Below, piece after piece: positions 31,226-51,902 of a DNA stretch of 64,000 bases. The DNA is from Owenia fusiformis. Taxonomy: Eukaryota; Annelida; Polychaeta; Sabellida; Oweniidae. Numbering within the stretch: the stretch's first letter is position 1; each line of letters begins with the position of its first letter. The position numbers were made by a program, and so were the translations under genes. The stretch spans positions 34,062,867-34,126,866 of the forward strand of contig CAIIXF020000008.1 in the NCBI GenBank assembly GCA_903813345.2, in the 5' to 3' direction. The notes under the pieces were generated by a model. That model was not told the DNA's origin. It made no database searches and saw only the letters and a list, made by a program, of their open reading frames with translations.

Positions 31226-33086
31226 ATGATTATGAACGGACGATATCTTCTTCTATTCGGTAAGTTATTTTTCAAAATACATCAATACAACAATGTAAGG
31301 TCTGATTTGAAATGATCATTTTGTTGTAATTCACATTGCATTTTGACACAGTTAACCCCTTTAAAGGAATAATTAATTCATTTTAGATAAAGTGGAAAAC
31401 AATATGTCACATGTTATTTTCCCATAGGGAAAACTCCATTGTTTTCAGCTTTTGGTCACCCATAATGGATATCTTTAAAACCCCTGAAGGAATAACATAC
31501 TTATTCCTTTGAAGGGGTTAACTGTGTGTCAAAACGCAACATACCGATGCAACAAAAATTGAAAAAGCAGGGGTGGAATGGGTTGAAAATCAGGACAACA
31601 TTTTAGAAAAAACATGTGGATGGGTTGTTTGCATCTTCCCTGTCTTAAAGTCGAAATTATTTTATCATCTCTGTGAATGCTTTTCCTGGAGGTAATGCGT
31701 TAGCCTTACATATACACTGTTTAAATCTTCAGAAAATAGCCAAAATCCAACATGTGACTGTTCGAAATCTGTCGCGATACTTTCCTCCTCCTTTATTGTC
31801 CAGATGATTAAATGCTAAATATGCTGATTTCTTTATCGTACAGATGATTAAATGCTAAATATGCTGATTTCTTGTTTAGGTGCCCTTGTGCTTGGGGTGA
31901 CAATTGCAGATGATGCTGATACAACACCTCTACCGGGTGATACTGAAGCTGACAAAGTTGTCAAGACTCTGATATCACCAGGTGGGGAGATCTATGAGCT
32001 CTTGATGGAGGTGATCAATGCCACGTACGAGTATATTCTGATTCAGAAAGATATATGGGAAGATTTTGAAAATGATAAAGATATCTTTGATAGAAACATG
32101 GGTAAAATTAGGACAATGATTATAAACAGTAACAGTTCGGTTAAATCAATACTTATTGATGTTTATCACGCTGCATGGAATAACGTTCGTGATAAGGGAT
32201 GGAATCTTGAGGGCGAGGCTGGTCAAATTGCATCCGACTTGAAAAGTGTATACGAACTATTTCTAGAGCACGATATTCCAATAAGTTTCAAACAGTATGA
32301 TGAAAAGTTTTTTAGATCTTTGCTCGATCTACGTATTGAAATAAGGGACGATTTTTGTGGTTGTGTAAGCACTGGCTCGTATAAGAAACTGTATGAAGAA
32401 ATGATATCACTACAGAAGAGAGCCATTGGCTGGAGTGTCATAATACAAGAAGCAAGAAGGAAGTATTTCACAGGAGAACCTGGGAGATATTTACGTATTG
32501 CTGGTTTTACGGCTGTTCTTGCTGCCCGCCACGCAAAAGAATTTAACTACAGATTAGTTCATTCAAAATTACCAAATCTCATAACGATGATCACAAACGT
32601 GAAAAAAGTCATCAAACAAATGCTCCAGGTTAGTGAATTGAAATTTGATGAAATGAATTTTCTCGGTCATCACTTATTTTCATTTTTAATGATTTTATAC
32701 TTGAATTGGAAGCACTTCCCATTAGAGCCAATAAGTCATCGTTGTATTTTCATTTAATATTCTATATCTAAATATATTTATCGAATGCTTTGTTGTTTTT
32801 AAGTCTAAAAGTCTCGTTTTATCTTTATGTGAACAGACTTAAATATTAAATCTTCTTGTATTTTCAGTTATGGAAAAAGTATAAGATTGAAGTAGATACA
32901 GATAAAGATTTGAGTCGATATTACATCAAACGACCTAAAGATGGAGTATCAAGAAGTCCATATAATATTGACAAACTCCAAGAGGAAACCAAAGATGTAG
33001 CCTCATCACGCGATTGGCTTTTTTGGGAGAGGTTGTTCTATCGGGGATATTGGTATGACATGTTGACACCTCCTACAATCGAATAA
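31226..33086 (+). CDS. Unknown secreted protein family, copy C (3 exons)
   Basis: Exons 31226-31259, 31880-32628 and 32868-33086 give 333 residues. Two in-frame ATGs open the gene (31226 and 31232), and the second aligns with copy B. The signal peptide runs across exon 1 and exon 2 (MIMNGRYLLLFGALVLGVTIA). The mature chain has GDTEADK, ISPGGEIY, a glycosylation site NAT, Cys171-Gly-Cys173 as its only conserved cysteines, KRAIGWSVIIQEARRKYF, and the C-terminal LWKKYKIEV with RSPYNIDKLQ. It is strongly similar to copy A throughout. No known domain is recognised; a helical secreted protein is all that can be said. AATAAA is at 33119-33124. The intron before exon 2 carries a duplicated acceptor region. 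Confidence 0.88.
31333..31541. mobile_element. Palindromic MITE in copy C intron 1
   Basis: TTTTGACACAGTTAACCCCT with TTAAAGGAATAA is inverted at about 31500-31535. A related interior sequence with TTATTTTCCCATAGGGAAAA recurs at 57799-57880. Confidence 0.75.
31803..31876 (+). repeat. Tandem duplication of a splice-acceptor region
   Basis: AGATGATTAAATGCTAAATA with TGCTGATTTCTT occurs twice in a row, about 40 bp apart, directly before the exon 2 acceptor TTTAG at 31875-31879. The first copy ends in TCGTACAG, a potential alternative acceptor. Confidence 0.8.
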
Positions 33087-33371
33087 CATTGTATTTTAGA
33101 GATCATTATTGTGTTTAGAATAAATATAAAAATACAGATATGAAATATACTTACTGTATCAGATCAATGGGTGGTTTTAACATTAATTCTAACTGGCATC
33201 TACCAACAATATTTGTTGGATCGACTAGCGTTTTTTTTTGCTTTTTTATACATAAATGTATTCCTTTAGTAAACAATAATAGACATGCAATTGATTGCCA
33301 AAGTTTTATAAAAAACATTAGGCCAAGCGGCAATTTTAGACAATATGAATAGCAATACATTAAAATTAGAA

Positions 33372-33764
33372 AAGGACGATTCTCGGTTTGGAGAACGAAG
33401 TTCATCAATATAAATGAGCATTATCCCTGCTTCGGACACATTTAATTTTTTTACATAATATAGATTTGAATGTCTTCTTTTGAATAGTCATAATTTAATT
33501 TGGGTAATATTTCTAGATTTTTCGCAAAAAAAATATTAGCGCAGTACACTGATGAACTTTTTTCCCCAAATCGAGACTTGTATTTTATTGAATCGGTCTA
33601 ATTGAGCGTTATCCCTGCTTCAGACCAATTTGTTATTTCTACATCTTGTAGATTTAAATGTCCTCTTTTGAATATTCATAGTTTAATTTGGGTAATATTT
33701 CTATATTTTTCATGAAAAAAATTATTAGCCCAGGAGACTGTTCTCCAAACCGAGAATCGTCCTT
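33372..33764. mobile_element. 393-bp MITE with 25-bp TIRs (copy 2)
   Basis: Same element as 15541-15931, well over 90 % similar, including the two internal half-repeats and perfect terminal inverted repeats. It is inserted downstream of copy C. Confidence 0.9.
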
Positions 33765-34349
33765 TATCAAAGTAATGTTATAACTCATATAAGAAACTAT
33801 AATCTTGATATGATCTATCACTCATTCAGCTTGACTCATCTTGACACGTGCGGATGGATGCTTTGTATTGGTGGGGATTATCGCTTAGTAAAATATATGT
33901 ATGAGCTCAGGATTTTAAATTCATTTATTTGAGAAATAAACTGCCGATATATTTTCCCCCAAAATTTGTAAAGCTGACACTCTCACCTTTCCAATGTTGT
34001 ATTGGAACGTTAGGCTAAATAGTGGCAATCTTTTCATTATGCTAAGGAGAGCACTTTGAGGCTCTACTTTGCACAGGTATATGGTGAGCAACACCAACAA
34101 CAAGTATTCTTTTATTTGTTTAACGTTATGCGTTAACCTTTGAAATTATTCCATTTTAATCGTACCTTGATCATATGAGCCAAATATAGTCGTTTTAGTA
34201 ACCTTATCATCCTTCATTCAAAGGACTTAATTTATTTATTACTCAATTCAATTGGAAAGAAGTGAAATACCCGACCAAGGATGTAACCTTATTATCCTGG
34301 CTTATATTAGAATGCCATGCGCTTTTCGGATTTTAAAAGGCCCATTTAA

Positions 34350-34413
34350 ACAGACTTTATTTTCACGTATGGAAAAAGTATAAGATTGAAGTAGATACCG
34401 ATATAGATTTTAC
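34350..34413 (+). pseudogene. Decayed exon 3 fragment of the unknown family (copy D)
   Basis: TATGGAAAAAGTATAAGATT and the following GAAGTAGATACCGATATAGA match exon 3 of copies A and C almost exactly. The acceptor has changed from TTTTCAG to TTTTCACG and homology stops after about 55 bases. No other exon is found. It marks a fourth, degraded tandem copy. Confidence 0.8.
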
Positions 34414-34707
34414 TTCTGTATATTATACTATTTCGAAGCATCTCCCATGAAAGCTTTTGGTCATTACTGTATATCAAGTCTTTCAGATCAATCAAACGAG
34501 GCAAATTGTCATTTGCAGCACAGTAACGTACATGTACCGTACCTGTTTGTCCATCATCTCTCACCAATGTCTGAGTGGCGAACCGATGAAAAAACATAGT
34601 CCCATATGGATTTAGATCAGTGGAAGCTTATTACAAATCATATACTGAAGTACAAAATAGTGAATAAATAAATAAATATGACAAAGGTTAGCCCTAGTTA
34701 TCCGCAT

Positions 34708-35756
34708 TTACACTTGTGGTTCGACATAGAGACAATCGTCCCCCTGGTACGTTCTCTGTGGCTTGTTTCCCTCATTTGTAAATTCCTCCTCTTTCAAGAA
34801 CTCCAAAACTTCATCATTGTATTTCTCGTAGAATTCGCTGGGGTTTCTTGTGAGGACAAACAGCGCAAAACGGAGTGGGTCGGAGCAAATAGAGTATTGG
34901 TACTGGCCATTTATGACAGGTCCAAGCTTTAAGATCCATACTGGAAAAATTAAATATACCATATACCTATCAGATATGATATATACTGGAAAAATTAAAG
35001 AAAGCATATGCCTATCAGATACTTTCGTTGATATTTTAGCGCACTTTGTCTTCAAAGATTACATGATAAAGTTCTTTCCTTTTTGATTGGAGAGGTCAAG
35101 GCTAATATACCAGTATACAGGGTGTCCGTAAAGTGTCATTACAATTACATTACGGAGTCTTTGTGGTACTTAGTGGACACCCTGTATTTTTAGATAATAA
35201 TGAGTTAGTTATGAGTAAACTTGGGTTGATAAGTGATCTAGATACATGAAAAGGAGAATAGTGACCGACATTTTTACAGTACTGTAAGTGTTAAAGTTAC
35301 TTTAATTAGGAAGCCATTACAATTTCTCAGCATATTACCACTATCTTAAAATGTGAATCATTATAACTTGTGTATACTGTACTACTCACATGGTGATGGA
35401 TTTACTCTTCCATTGTCAAGCTTGACCCAAAGTTTTCCCTCGCTTTCAGACTTGTAGCCAAAACCCTCAATCTGACCAAGGGGTCCAGTAGGTGACCTCT
35501 GACGGTTAGAATTACGCACAGTAATCGTGGTAGCATTCACGAGCGTATAGTCAGCGTGGGTACAGAAGGCATCTTTCGCAAATCGGGCCTGTATGTTCTT
35601 GTTGTTGTACGTTTGGTACCATCTTCCCAAATATTTTTCAATGTCTACTTTGTCAACTGTTTTGGGGGCCTGATCGAAGATATCATCAGCGAGGAATCCT
35701 AGGCAAAACGTTGGTAGTACAACAAGTAGAGCCATGCCCATCATTTTGTGCATCAT
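34708..35756 (-). CDS. Apolipoprotein D-like lipocalin (2 exons)
   Basis: Exons 35756-35390 and 34940-34708 give 199 residues, the usual lipocalin size. A signal peptide (MMGMALLVVLPTFCLGFLA) precedes the lipocalin signature YLGRWYQTY and the early cysteine in DAFCTHADYTLVNAT. Exon 2 supplies WILKLGPVINGQYQYSICSDP, FVLTRNPSEFYEKY and a terminal TYQGDDCLYV, the expected second half of the beta-barrel with C-terminal helix and cysteine. Lipocalins of this type are secreted and bind small hydrophobic ligands. The first in-frame ATG of the signal peptide is used; the longer frame upstream runs through the TATA box (35838-35844, minus). The intron holds a MITE and an imperfect tandem duplication next to the acceptor (about 34941-35030). 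Ligand and tissue are unknown. Confidence 0.9.
35116..35186. mobile_element. 71-bp MITE in the lipocalin intron
   Basis: TACAGGGTGTCC and GGACACCCTGTA are perfect terminal inverted repeats, with about 47 bp between. Confidence 0.75.
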
Positions 35757-35837
35757 CTTGTCGTTTGAATTTATCGGGAAAGATCTTGTGGTGGGCGTCG
35801 TGGGTAAGAATTCTGTCAGACACAACCAACTCACCGG

Positions 35838-35844
35838 ATTTATA
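35838..35844 (-). promoter_or_regulatory. TATA box of the lipocalin gene
   Basis: TATAAAT on the minus strand lies about 85 bp upstream of the start codon at 35756. Confidence 0.6.
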
Positions 35845-36189
35845 CTGATGGGACAGTCCCGGGGGACAGTCTGATACACATGTTTAAACGCGTTGTACAA
35901 TTTATCACGATGTGAATAACTAGAACGCATGACATCATTTCTAATCAGATAACCATGCCGAGATAACAAGGAGATAAAAGTGAACGTACTTTAAATATTT
36001 TCACAATGAGTACATATACACTCCCCTCTTAAAGTTGGGGAATTCAAAGTCCCTTCTGATGAAGTACTTAAAGCTAGTTTATGAGTGGGGATTTCAAGAC
36101 TCGGTCGCGCTTCCATATTGTGCCTTGAAACAGAATTGTTTTGTTCATTTTGTTGTGAAAGTTTGATGATAATCCCGCAATGATAATCT

Positions 36190-36420
36190 GCCTATGAGTC
36201 AAAAACAACAGTACCTTGCAAAACATACTCCATTCGGGCACCTCTCCTCTCTATGCACAATTGAATCCGGTGAACGAAGTTGTTGATGACCCTCCTACAC
36301 ACATGAACATGGATGGCACGAACACGTGGAAGTTGGGTAGTTATTGAATTGAGATCTGGCAAATGAACTGCCCATATATATGTATTGCTTTCTGCAACTG
36401 ATGAGCTAACCACCAAAGCG
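36190..36420 (-). pseudogene. Tc1/mariner transposase C-terminal relic
   Basis: A 74-codon minus-strand frame contains PDLNSITTQL and a terminal INNFVHRIQLCIERRGARMEY. These resemble the PDLNPIE motif and the terminal arginine-rich helix of Tc1-type DDE transposases. The catalytic Glu position is lost (SIT for PIE) and no upstream domain is present. Confidence 0.55.
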
Positions 36421-37149
36421 TTGCCTTAGCCATTCCAGCGTACCATTTGCGGTGTCAGGGGTTGGCATCGTCTTGTTGAAACCATTGCCCATCTCTTTGG
36501 ATGCCTTTTTATTTGGTAGATTTTTTATTTGGTTTTGATTTACCGAGTAAATCAATTTCGTCGATCCAGAACATTTATGCAGCAGAATTAATATTGTAAT
36601 AAAAAGAAATGGATTGTCTTTGAGTCAGTAGTTTCAGATTTCAGAGAAGTGTAAATATAGACCGAAGAGCAGGTGTTATATCGACAAATACATACCATAC
36701 TCATAGGACACAATCGTTTTCTGTACCCCGAACGACCGAAGGGAGTTTATTGAAATTTGGCTGAGAGCATGGATGTACCCAGACATCAAAGGCGGGCAAT
36801 CGGCTCACAAAAAGATTAAACAGAATCATGTTTTAAACTGTGAAAGTGAAGTTCACAGTTTTTAGTCCTTTGCCCTGCCCATTATTTTGACATTACTTAA
36901 TTTTTGACAATAGCCAATCAAGGAAAGTACAACTAAATGTCAGTCTTACGATCGTTGATGAATAAGGCAAGGTTTCTAGATTATTAGCTGAGGGTCAATA
37001 AACATTCTAGAAGTAGAAAACGAAAATGACCTACATGTCATCAACATGCAAAATGTCACCACCTGTCCTTTGTTACAGACACCGAACTTCGACCGCCAGT
37101 CGCGCAACACTGTCAACAAAAGACTACAATAGAATCTCTCTTGAGTGAA
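36421..37149. other. No gene seen
   Basis: AT-rich intergenic sequence with no recognised gene or repeat. Confidence 0.35.
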
Positions 37150-37298
37150 CATCACACTCTCTAGTGGCAGAGTGAGTGGATACCCTTCCTTCAAACATAC
37201 TCTGTCGACTTCTGTATAAATTACCCTCTGTAGTGAACACCTACCGACGCTGAACGTTTTACGGTAACAATGTTCAATTTACACAGGTTTTACTGTAT
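37150..37298. mobile_element. Pogo-like MITE fragment (second copy)
   Basis: Reverse complement of the 15146 element: TACAGTAAAACCTGTGTA at its outer end (37298) and a shared TAGGTGTTCACTACAGAG block. The other end is diverged. Confidence 0.6.
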
Positions 37299-37761
37299 AA
37301 CAATAGTTTTATGTCACCACTTGTGCTGGTGACATAAAAAGGGTCAATTTGTTCAATTTTAGAATATTTCATTCCTTGTCATGTATCTAATGAATATATA
37401 TAAAAACTGAAAGATGTAGGCCACGGCTTTTTGACATCCTTGTTTTTAACATGAACTAAGATGGAAATTATTGTAAATAAATACATTTATTGATAAAACT
37501 TTTCAAAATTGACACACCACAAAAAATATATTGCACATACAGTTCATCACATAAACAAAACAAAAAATACTGCGAAATAAACTAAAAGACAAGACAAAAC
37601 AAGAATTGCTGCGCTTTCAGTTAATGTTTTGCCAAAACTTTATGCTTCATATCTCAAAAGTCATCACAAGTCCATTGCACTCCTAAACTCTCAATAAATG
37701 AGTCCTTTACTGCCAAGATGTTTAACGATGACTTAGATTCTCTTTCCCCTTGCTCCTGAAA

Positions 37762-39829
37762 TTATTTTCTGGTTGTTGGAACTAGACCATCGATAGATTC
37801 ACCCTTCTCTAGTCTCTTCTCCATATCTATCATCAAGTTGACTCCATCAATGACGAATTGTACAAGTTCAACTTCAGAAAATCCTAAACGATCAGCATTG
37901 GAGATGTCAAAAGTGTCACCGGTAGTTGCAGTGTCTACACCACCTGTAAAAATAAAGAAAAATTGATGGTGAATCATGAATTTATTTATTGGAGTCTAAG
38001 CCTAAAAATAAGTTGATGAATAGACCTATCATAGGTATTTTTCATAAGCACAACCATAGCTGTTGAAGTCGAAGATAATTATAGAAGATGTTGGGCTGAA
38101 AATAAATAGACACACTGACATAACAACAATCATATCCCGTGGCCAAATATTCTTTCAAATTCATGCAGTTTTTCACAATTATGAGCACTTTTCAAGTGAG
38201 TTGGGCCATTTTTGGGCTAAATTCGTCCAAAGTGGCAAATCCCGACTCCGGGTCTGTCCTCATTATATCATATATGATGCATATCATGGAAAAATAAGTT
38301 TCCCCTACAACAACGCACCTGTTCCACGTTTCTGGAGACGAAGTTTGTCAAGGATTTCATCAAGTCTGGCATCAGTACTGAGTTTAGGAATCCTCAGATG
38401 GACTCCGGCTCGAAGCCCTGTCCCAAGATTACTTGGACAAGTTAGGACGTAGCCGAGATGTTCGTTCCACATGAATTCTTTACCCTTGGACTTGATAGCA
38501 GCTTCAACCATGTTAATACCATTACAAAACCGTGTGAACACCTCGCCAAAGTTGCCTCCTTTCTGCATGGAGATGACACGGTAATGGTCCTCTTCATTGA
38601 TCCAAACTAAGAAGTTCTTGGCACTGTTATGCCTGAAAGTATATAACACATGACGTTTAAATTATTTAAAATGAAATATTCAAGAGTTTTATGTGATCAG
38701 GGGTGTACCCAGCAATTGTCAGGGGGGGGGGGGCGTGCCAAGTGAGCCTCAAAAAGGGGGATAAAGTTGTTAAAATTTCGATATGGTGCATTCTTAACCT
38801 TTCATTGTTGAAATTTCGACAAATACACAATTGATTTTTTTCTCAATGTCTCAGCTTTGTGTATTATAAAGGCTATCTCCTCTTACAAAATGGTTAAGTG
38901 TTGTCATAATGTTTATTTTCTCGTTCAAATGGAGTATTTTACCAGGTACAGTATTTTACTCACCAGATTCCACGACCATCAGGCCAGTCACGGGCCATAC
39001 CGGCACAAGTAAGGAGTGGGGAGACTGGTTTATCAAATAGGAAATGGTCATCAATGAGTTGATCTTGTTCAGCCTCAGTCATACCATTCAGAGGATAGTA
39101 TTTGCCACTGAATTCACCTTCCAAACTACCAAGTGCATCAGTCCCGATTGTCTCAATTGCACGTCGTTCTGCTCTTGTGCAATGAGGGGGGAGGCAGATG
39201 CCACGGATAGATCGACCAGTACGGACACGAGAGCTGAGTACATATTTATCATCAAGTTGGCCACCCTTGATGTTGGCAGGGTTCATATCGGTCTTATGTT
39301 TGGCATCTTTTGCATAACCACCATGCCTGGCATCAATTACAGGGTCAAGGAGTGGGCCAAACACATCATAGGACTCTTCATCACCAGCAACTGCCCCAAC
39401 TGTCATGATAAAAGGGTGACCTAGAAAATGATAAGAACACACAAAATAAGTACAATGATTTTAAGTTACCTGACTTTGAAAAGATGCACTCTATGTTTTA
39501 TTACCAAGGATTCATCCCCCTTCACCTATGGAAAGCTGGTAAATGCTAAATGCAATTGTACTTTGCCATAATAGCAGCGAGTACAGTACATAAAAATGGA
39601 AATATTTCAGCCACTTGGATCACCACAATTTAAACAAACAAATAAACAAACCTGGATTATCAACTCCAGTCTGAATAATTTTATCCAGGGTATATCCAGA
39701 TGGTGTTTCTTTATCTCTCAGTTGGGCATAGATCTCCGGTGTTAGACACTTAGCCATCCAGTTGTTATGTTTGCTCAGGTCTGGGAAGTCCTCTTTGGGG
39801 TCATAGTTCTTCTGTAACCTGTTTGCCAT
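37762..39829 (-). CDS. CK: Cytosolic creatine kinase (4 coding exons)
   Basis: Coding exons 39829-39652, 39420-38964, 38632-38319 and 37943-37762 join in phase to 376 residues. The enzyme moves phosphate between ATP and creatine for energy buffering. The N-terminal guanido-kinase domain ([18 protein letters not shown]) is followed by [41 protein letters not shown], the catalytic VWINEEDH (Glu226) and the active-site loop [16 protein letters not shown] (Cys277, equivalent to Cys283 in vertebrates). It ends in [15 protein letters not shown]. The length and the lack of a leader indicate the cytosolic form. A 5' UTR is split: the coding exon begins at 39845 and an upstream non-coding exon ends at 40345 with a GT donor. 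AATAAA on the minus strand is at 37491-37486. All catalytic residues are present. Confidence 0.95.
38699..38745. mobile_element. hAT-like terminus fragment in a CK intron
   Basis: CAGGGGTGTACCCAGCAATT followed by a G run resembles one end of the element at 12278. No second end was found. Confidence 0.4.
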
Positions 39830-39928
39830 CTTGGATGTACTTGAACTGAAAAAAAGAATCAGAATGAACAATTTATTAAATATGTTTATCCTGAATATGT
39901 GAATTTTTAGGTTGTATAGGCCTAGTTG

Positions 39929-39935
<7 letters not shown>

Positions 39936-39968
<33 letters not shown>

Positions 39969-39977
39969 GGGGGGGGG
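39936..39977. repeat. (GT)n(G)n microsatellite
   Basis: About 14 GT repeats followed by a run of G within the first intron of CK. Confidence 0.9.
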
Positions 39978-40344
39978 TGTTCAGGATCAATCCATTTCTC
40001 ATGCATGCAAAAGGAAAATCCCAGCAAGTCTACCCAATGAATATAAAATTATCCATAGTAATGCTGAGGCAGCTATGAGCTGAGACTCATAGGTCTAATA
40101 TTCTCAAATTAGGCCTAGACTTCACATGATAGCTCTACTTGATACAACTTCCTCAAGTTCCTATTGAAATTCAAAACAAATAAAATATCTCTTTTGAATT
40201 TTGATAGGATTGGCGCCTCATAAATTATGTTCATAAGCTAAGCACTGGCCGCAATTTCCACATTCTAGACATCGTTTATATACAAAGAAAAAGACAAACC
40301 CAATGTAAAAAACAAAAGATTCTACAAGAAAAATGAAAACTTAC

Positions 40345-40711
40345 CTCAAAGAGAAACACACGTCTCGACACAACAAAAACTGAAACCGAAAGCGTCAGGT
40401 GAAAACGCTGTAGTGTGATTGGTCCATTTTTCTTGTGACGTAACTACTGTTGTTGCTACCAAAAAGTGTTACGACTCAGAAAGTTACTTCCCATTTTCAT
40501 ACGTTGAAAAATTTATAAATCGTGGTTAATATACCAAACTGATAGCTTTTCAAAGTTTAACTTCACCTCTTATCATTTTATTGAAGGGTATTAGTCTTGG
40601 TAGCAGTTATTAATTGGTAATTTTGCGACACTGCATTTTCAAGATGGCTGCGCCCTGAAAAACGTGAATATTTTTCAAAATTTCTTGAAATCGTTGTAAT
40701 TCGCTATAAAT
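40345..40711. promoter_or_regulatory. Divergent promoter of CK and TRMT61A
   Basis: The CK 5' UTR exon ends at 40345 (donor, minus) and TRMT61A starts at 40712 (plus), so both transcription starts must fall in less than 370 bp. ATTGG at 40418-40422 is a CCAAT box for the minus strand, and TGACGTAA at 40436-40443 is a CRE-like site. No TATA box is obvious for either gene. Confidence 0.6.
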
Positions 40712-49330
<8,619 letters not shown>

Positions 49331-49753
49331 TAGGTGTTATACAATATGGGTCTAAATTATTTTCATCAGAACAGAACTGAGTGATTTATATATTCAAACT
49401 AGCATTTAACGAAGAATACAAGGAGGTAATAATGAAATGTGCAACACACTTGATGATGGCACATCTCTCAATGTGAATTATCAAACATTTATGTTGTGTA
49501 CATAAAGTACAAAATGCTGGTATTTGGTAAACAAGGAAAATCATATTGAATAGAAAGGTATTTGACAGATGAAAATAAATGACATGATTTATGTTTTTAT
49601 ATGTTCATATAATAGGATGTCTTGTCCATATTTATTTTAAGAATTCGTAAAGATGGCTCTGTGTATTAGCAACTAAAAAAGTCACACTGCATAGTATGAA
49701 AAAGTCGACCAACATTCAGAAATCTTCAATCTTTCATAGCTTGGATTAATACT
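49331..49753 (+). other. TRMT61A 3' UTR and flank
   Basis: AATAAA at 49574-49579 lies about 245 bp after the stop. No other feature is seen. Confidence 0.5.
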
Positions 49754-50517
49754 ACAGGGTGGGCCAAAAAAACAATATCTACTTTAAATCAGGATAAAAA
49801 TAGTTATGTTCAATTTGGTACATTGAGTTATATATCATTTTAAAGGTAATTCATTTTCAAACAATTTGGTAAAATAGCACTATGTCATGAAATCAATAGT
49901 AAAGTTCTATTGCTATTTAGGGTCTCTAGATTTTAGGGAGAAAATGGTAAATGTGCGAAATTATGTTAATTTTTTATTTATAGAATATCATTTTGTTAGG
50001 TGAATACATGCTTGCATAATTGTGTGACTATAACTTATTGTTTATGAATTTCAGTGTTGTTTATTATCAATAAGTACAAAATGGATCTGTTAAAAGACAT
50101 AAAACATATGTGAGGATCTTATTTTTTAACAAGACATCGCTTGGCTCGTACCTTAGATCAAAGGAGACATTGGCATTCCTTTGCGAACAAGGTGTAAATT
50201 TGATTGATCTAGATGCTTGACCACTCAACAGCCCCGATGCTAATGTGATTGATTACCATACTTGGAGCCATCGTGGGGAAATGGTACAATCACAATCATC
50301 CAATAAACAGTATTGATGAGCTGAAACATAGAATCCTTAAGTGCTGAAATGAATTTCAACAATAAGGCTATTGATAGATGGCGCTACTGCTTAAAGCTTA
50401 TTGTTGACGCAGAGGGGGAGGGCATATTGAGCAATTGTTAAAAAGTGTAAAAACAATACTGAATTCATAAACAATAAAAGTCACACAATTATGCAAATAT
50501 GCAAGCATGTATAATCG
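49754..50517 (+). mobile_element. Decayed Tc1/mariner-type transposon
   Basis: The left end CTACAGGGTGGGCCAAAAAA has the CAGGGTG terminus. An inverted pair, 50001-50061 and 50450-50517 (sharing TTGTTTATGAATTC-like blocks), encloses a frameshifted relic at 50215-50400. The relic includes NSPDANVIDYHTWS, like the SPDLNPIEN-W motif of Tc1 transposases, and SIDELKHRILKC. It cannot be functional. Confidence 0.6.
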
Positions 50518-51615
50518 TATGTCCTAGAAATGTTACTTTTTCCTTAATCATTTCTCAGCTCAGAAACCTTAAGAGTTTCAATCCTGAATGGATTATGAAA
50601 TGAGTACCACCTTTTGTTTCCTCAATTGGTACCTGTTATCGAATGGTGATTGAATACCAGATCCTGAATGAATCCCTGACCTGTAGTTGTAGCAGCATTT
50701 TCGTGACTGATAGACCTGAACTGGTACTACACAAGGGGACCACATTCAGAGATAATGTAAGTATCACTGAACATGTATATGACTATTTTCCTCAGAATTT
50801 TTCTTTAGTTGGTTGCAAAATTCTCAATTGTACAATTTGAGTTGATCACAATTGCCAATTTTCATGAATTTTCTCATTTTGAATATGATACAGGACTATT
50901 TTTAAAATCTTAAGTGGGTGCAGCACAAACTTGTTGCTCCAATGCTAGAAAAATCATATAAAAGGCTTTATCCACATATCCTCCAAGTGCACATCCTACC
51001 CTAGTGTCCGTTTATCGAACTATTATACCTTGTGATTTAGTGACATTAAGTCATTGTTTAACAATAGACCATTCTCAGATAGTTTTTTTGAAATCATAAG
51101 TTATAATTGTTTCAAAAATCAGGGGCGTAGCGTGGGTATTTTGTGAGTGTAGGCCACTTAGAGCGAAACTCTGAAGGGGGAAAAAGTTGAAAATGATATT
51201 GTGTTTGAAGCTTTCTCAGAGCCACCTATTATCAAAAAATATGCTTTGTTCAGTGTGATTTGCTTCTCTTTGGATCGAGTTTCTATTTTTCTCGCATAAT
51301 TATAGTTCTGCTTTTTACAGATAGATGGAGTCGAGATATAGAATCTTCTAATGCGGTTGAATCCAATTCCAGGTGTTCATGCAGATTTATCAACAAGTCT
51401 TAAGTTAGGTCCTTTTTTCAACAACAACCAATGGCATCTTCAATCTGGAATTGTGAGTACTGCTTTATATGTTATTCATGGAAGATTTGTCATGGTGGTT
51501 ATGTTTTAAAATGGAAAATAAAGTGGAAAAGAGTGCAATTAGCAAGGAATAAAAGTAACAGACGTGTAGTCAACAGTCTTAATTGTATAGGAATGCTAGA
51601 AGATCATGCAGTTTT
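50518..51615. other. No gene seen; hAT-like end at 51121
   Basis: CAGGGGCGTAGCGTGGGTA at 51121 resembles hAT-type termini as at 12278. The short frames at 50643 and 51431 show no recognised domain. Confidence 0.35.
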
Positions 51616-51902
51616 AGTGGTATCGATATGATGAACTTTTTGAAAACACGTTTCTCTTAAACCAGTCATCAAAACATTCTGAAAATTTTACACATCGTCA
51701 ATTTAATGGTCATCTTTTGGATGGTAACATTATAATTTGAAATATATTAATATACGTTTCTCTATATTGTTTTAGAAAACACATAAGACACTTCTTTCGT
51801 TCTTGGTATCATATGTTCGGAATGAAATGAAACAGATCGTTTCAATAATTGGTTTAAGAAAAAAACATTGTTGAATTCAGTTCACCATATCGATACCATC
51901 CT
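51616..51902. mobile_element. About 285-bp MITE
   Basis: GTGGTATCGATATGATGAAC is imperfectly inverted as GTTCACCATATCGATACCA near 51882-51900. Confidence 0.55.

Noticed and set aside
31852-31879. Alternative start MLNMLISCLG for copy C
   Set aside because: This lies in the intron before the acceptor. Exon 1 at 31226-31259 gives a signal peptide aligned with copy B.
34941-35055. N-terminal part of the 115-codon minus-strand frame at the lipocalin locus
   Set aside because: It is intron read-through upstream of the exon 2 acceptor. The true start is in exon 1 at 35756.
37762-39829. Arginine kinase instead of creatine kinase
   Set aside because: The sequence follows creatine kinase throughout ([29 protein letters not shown]-terminal GFSEVELVQ), and its length fits cytosolic CK.
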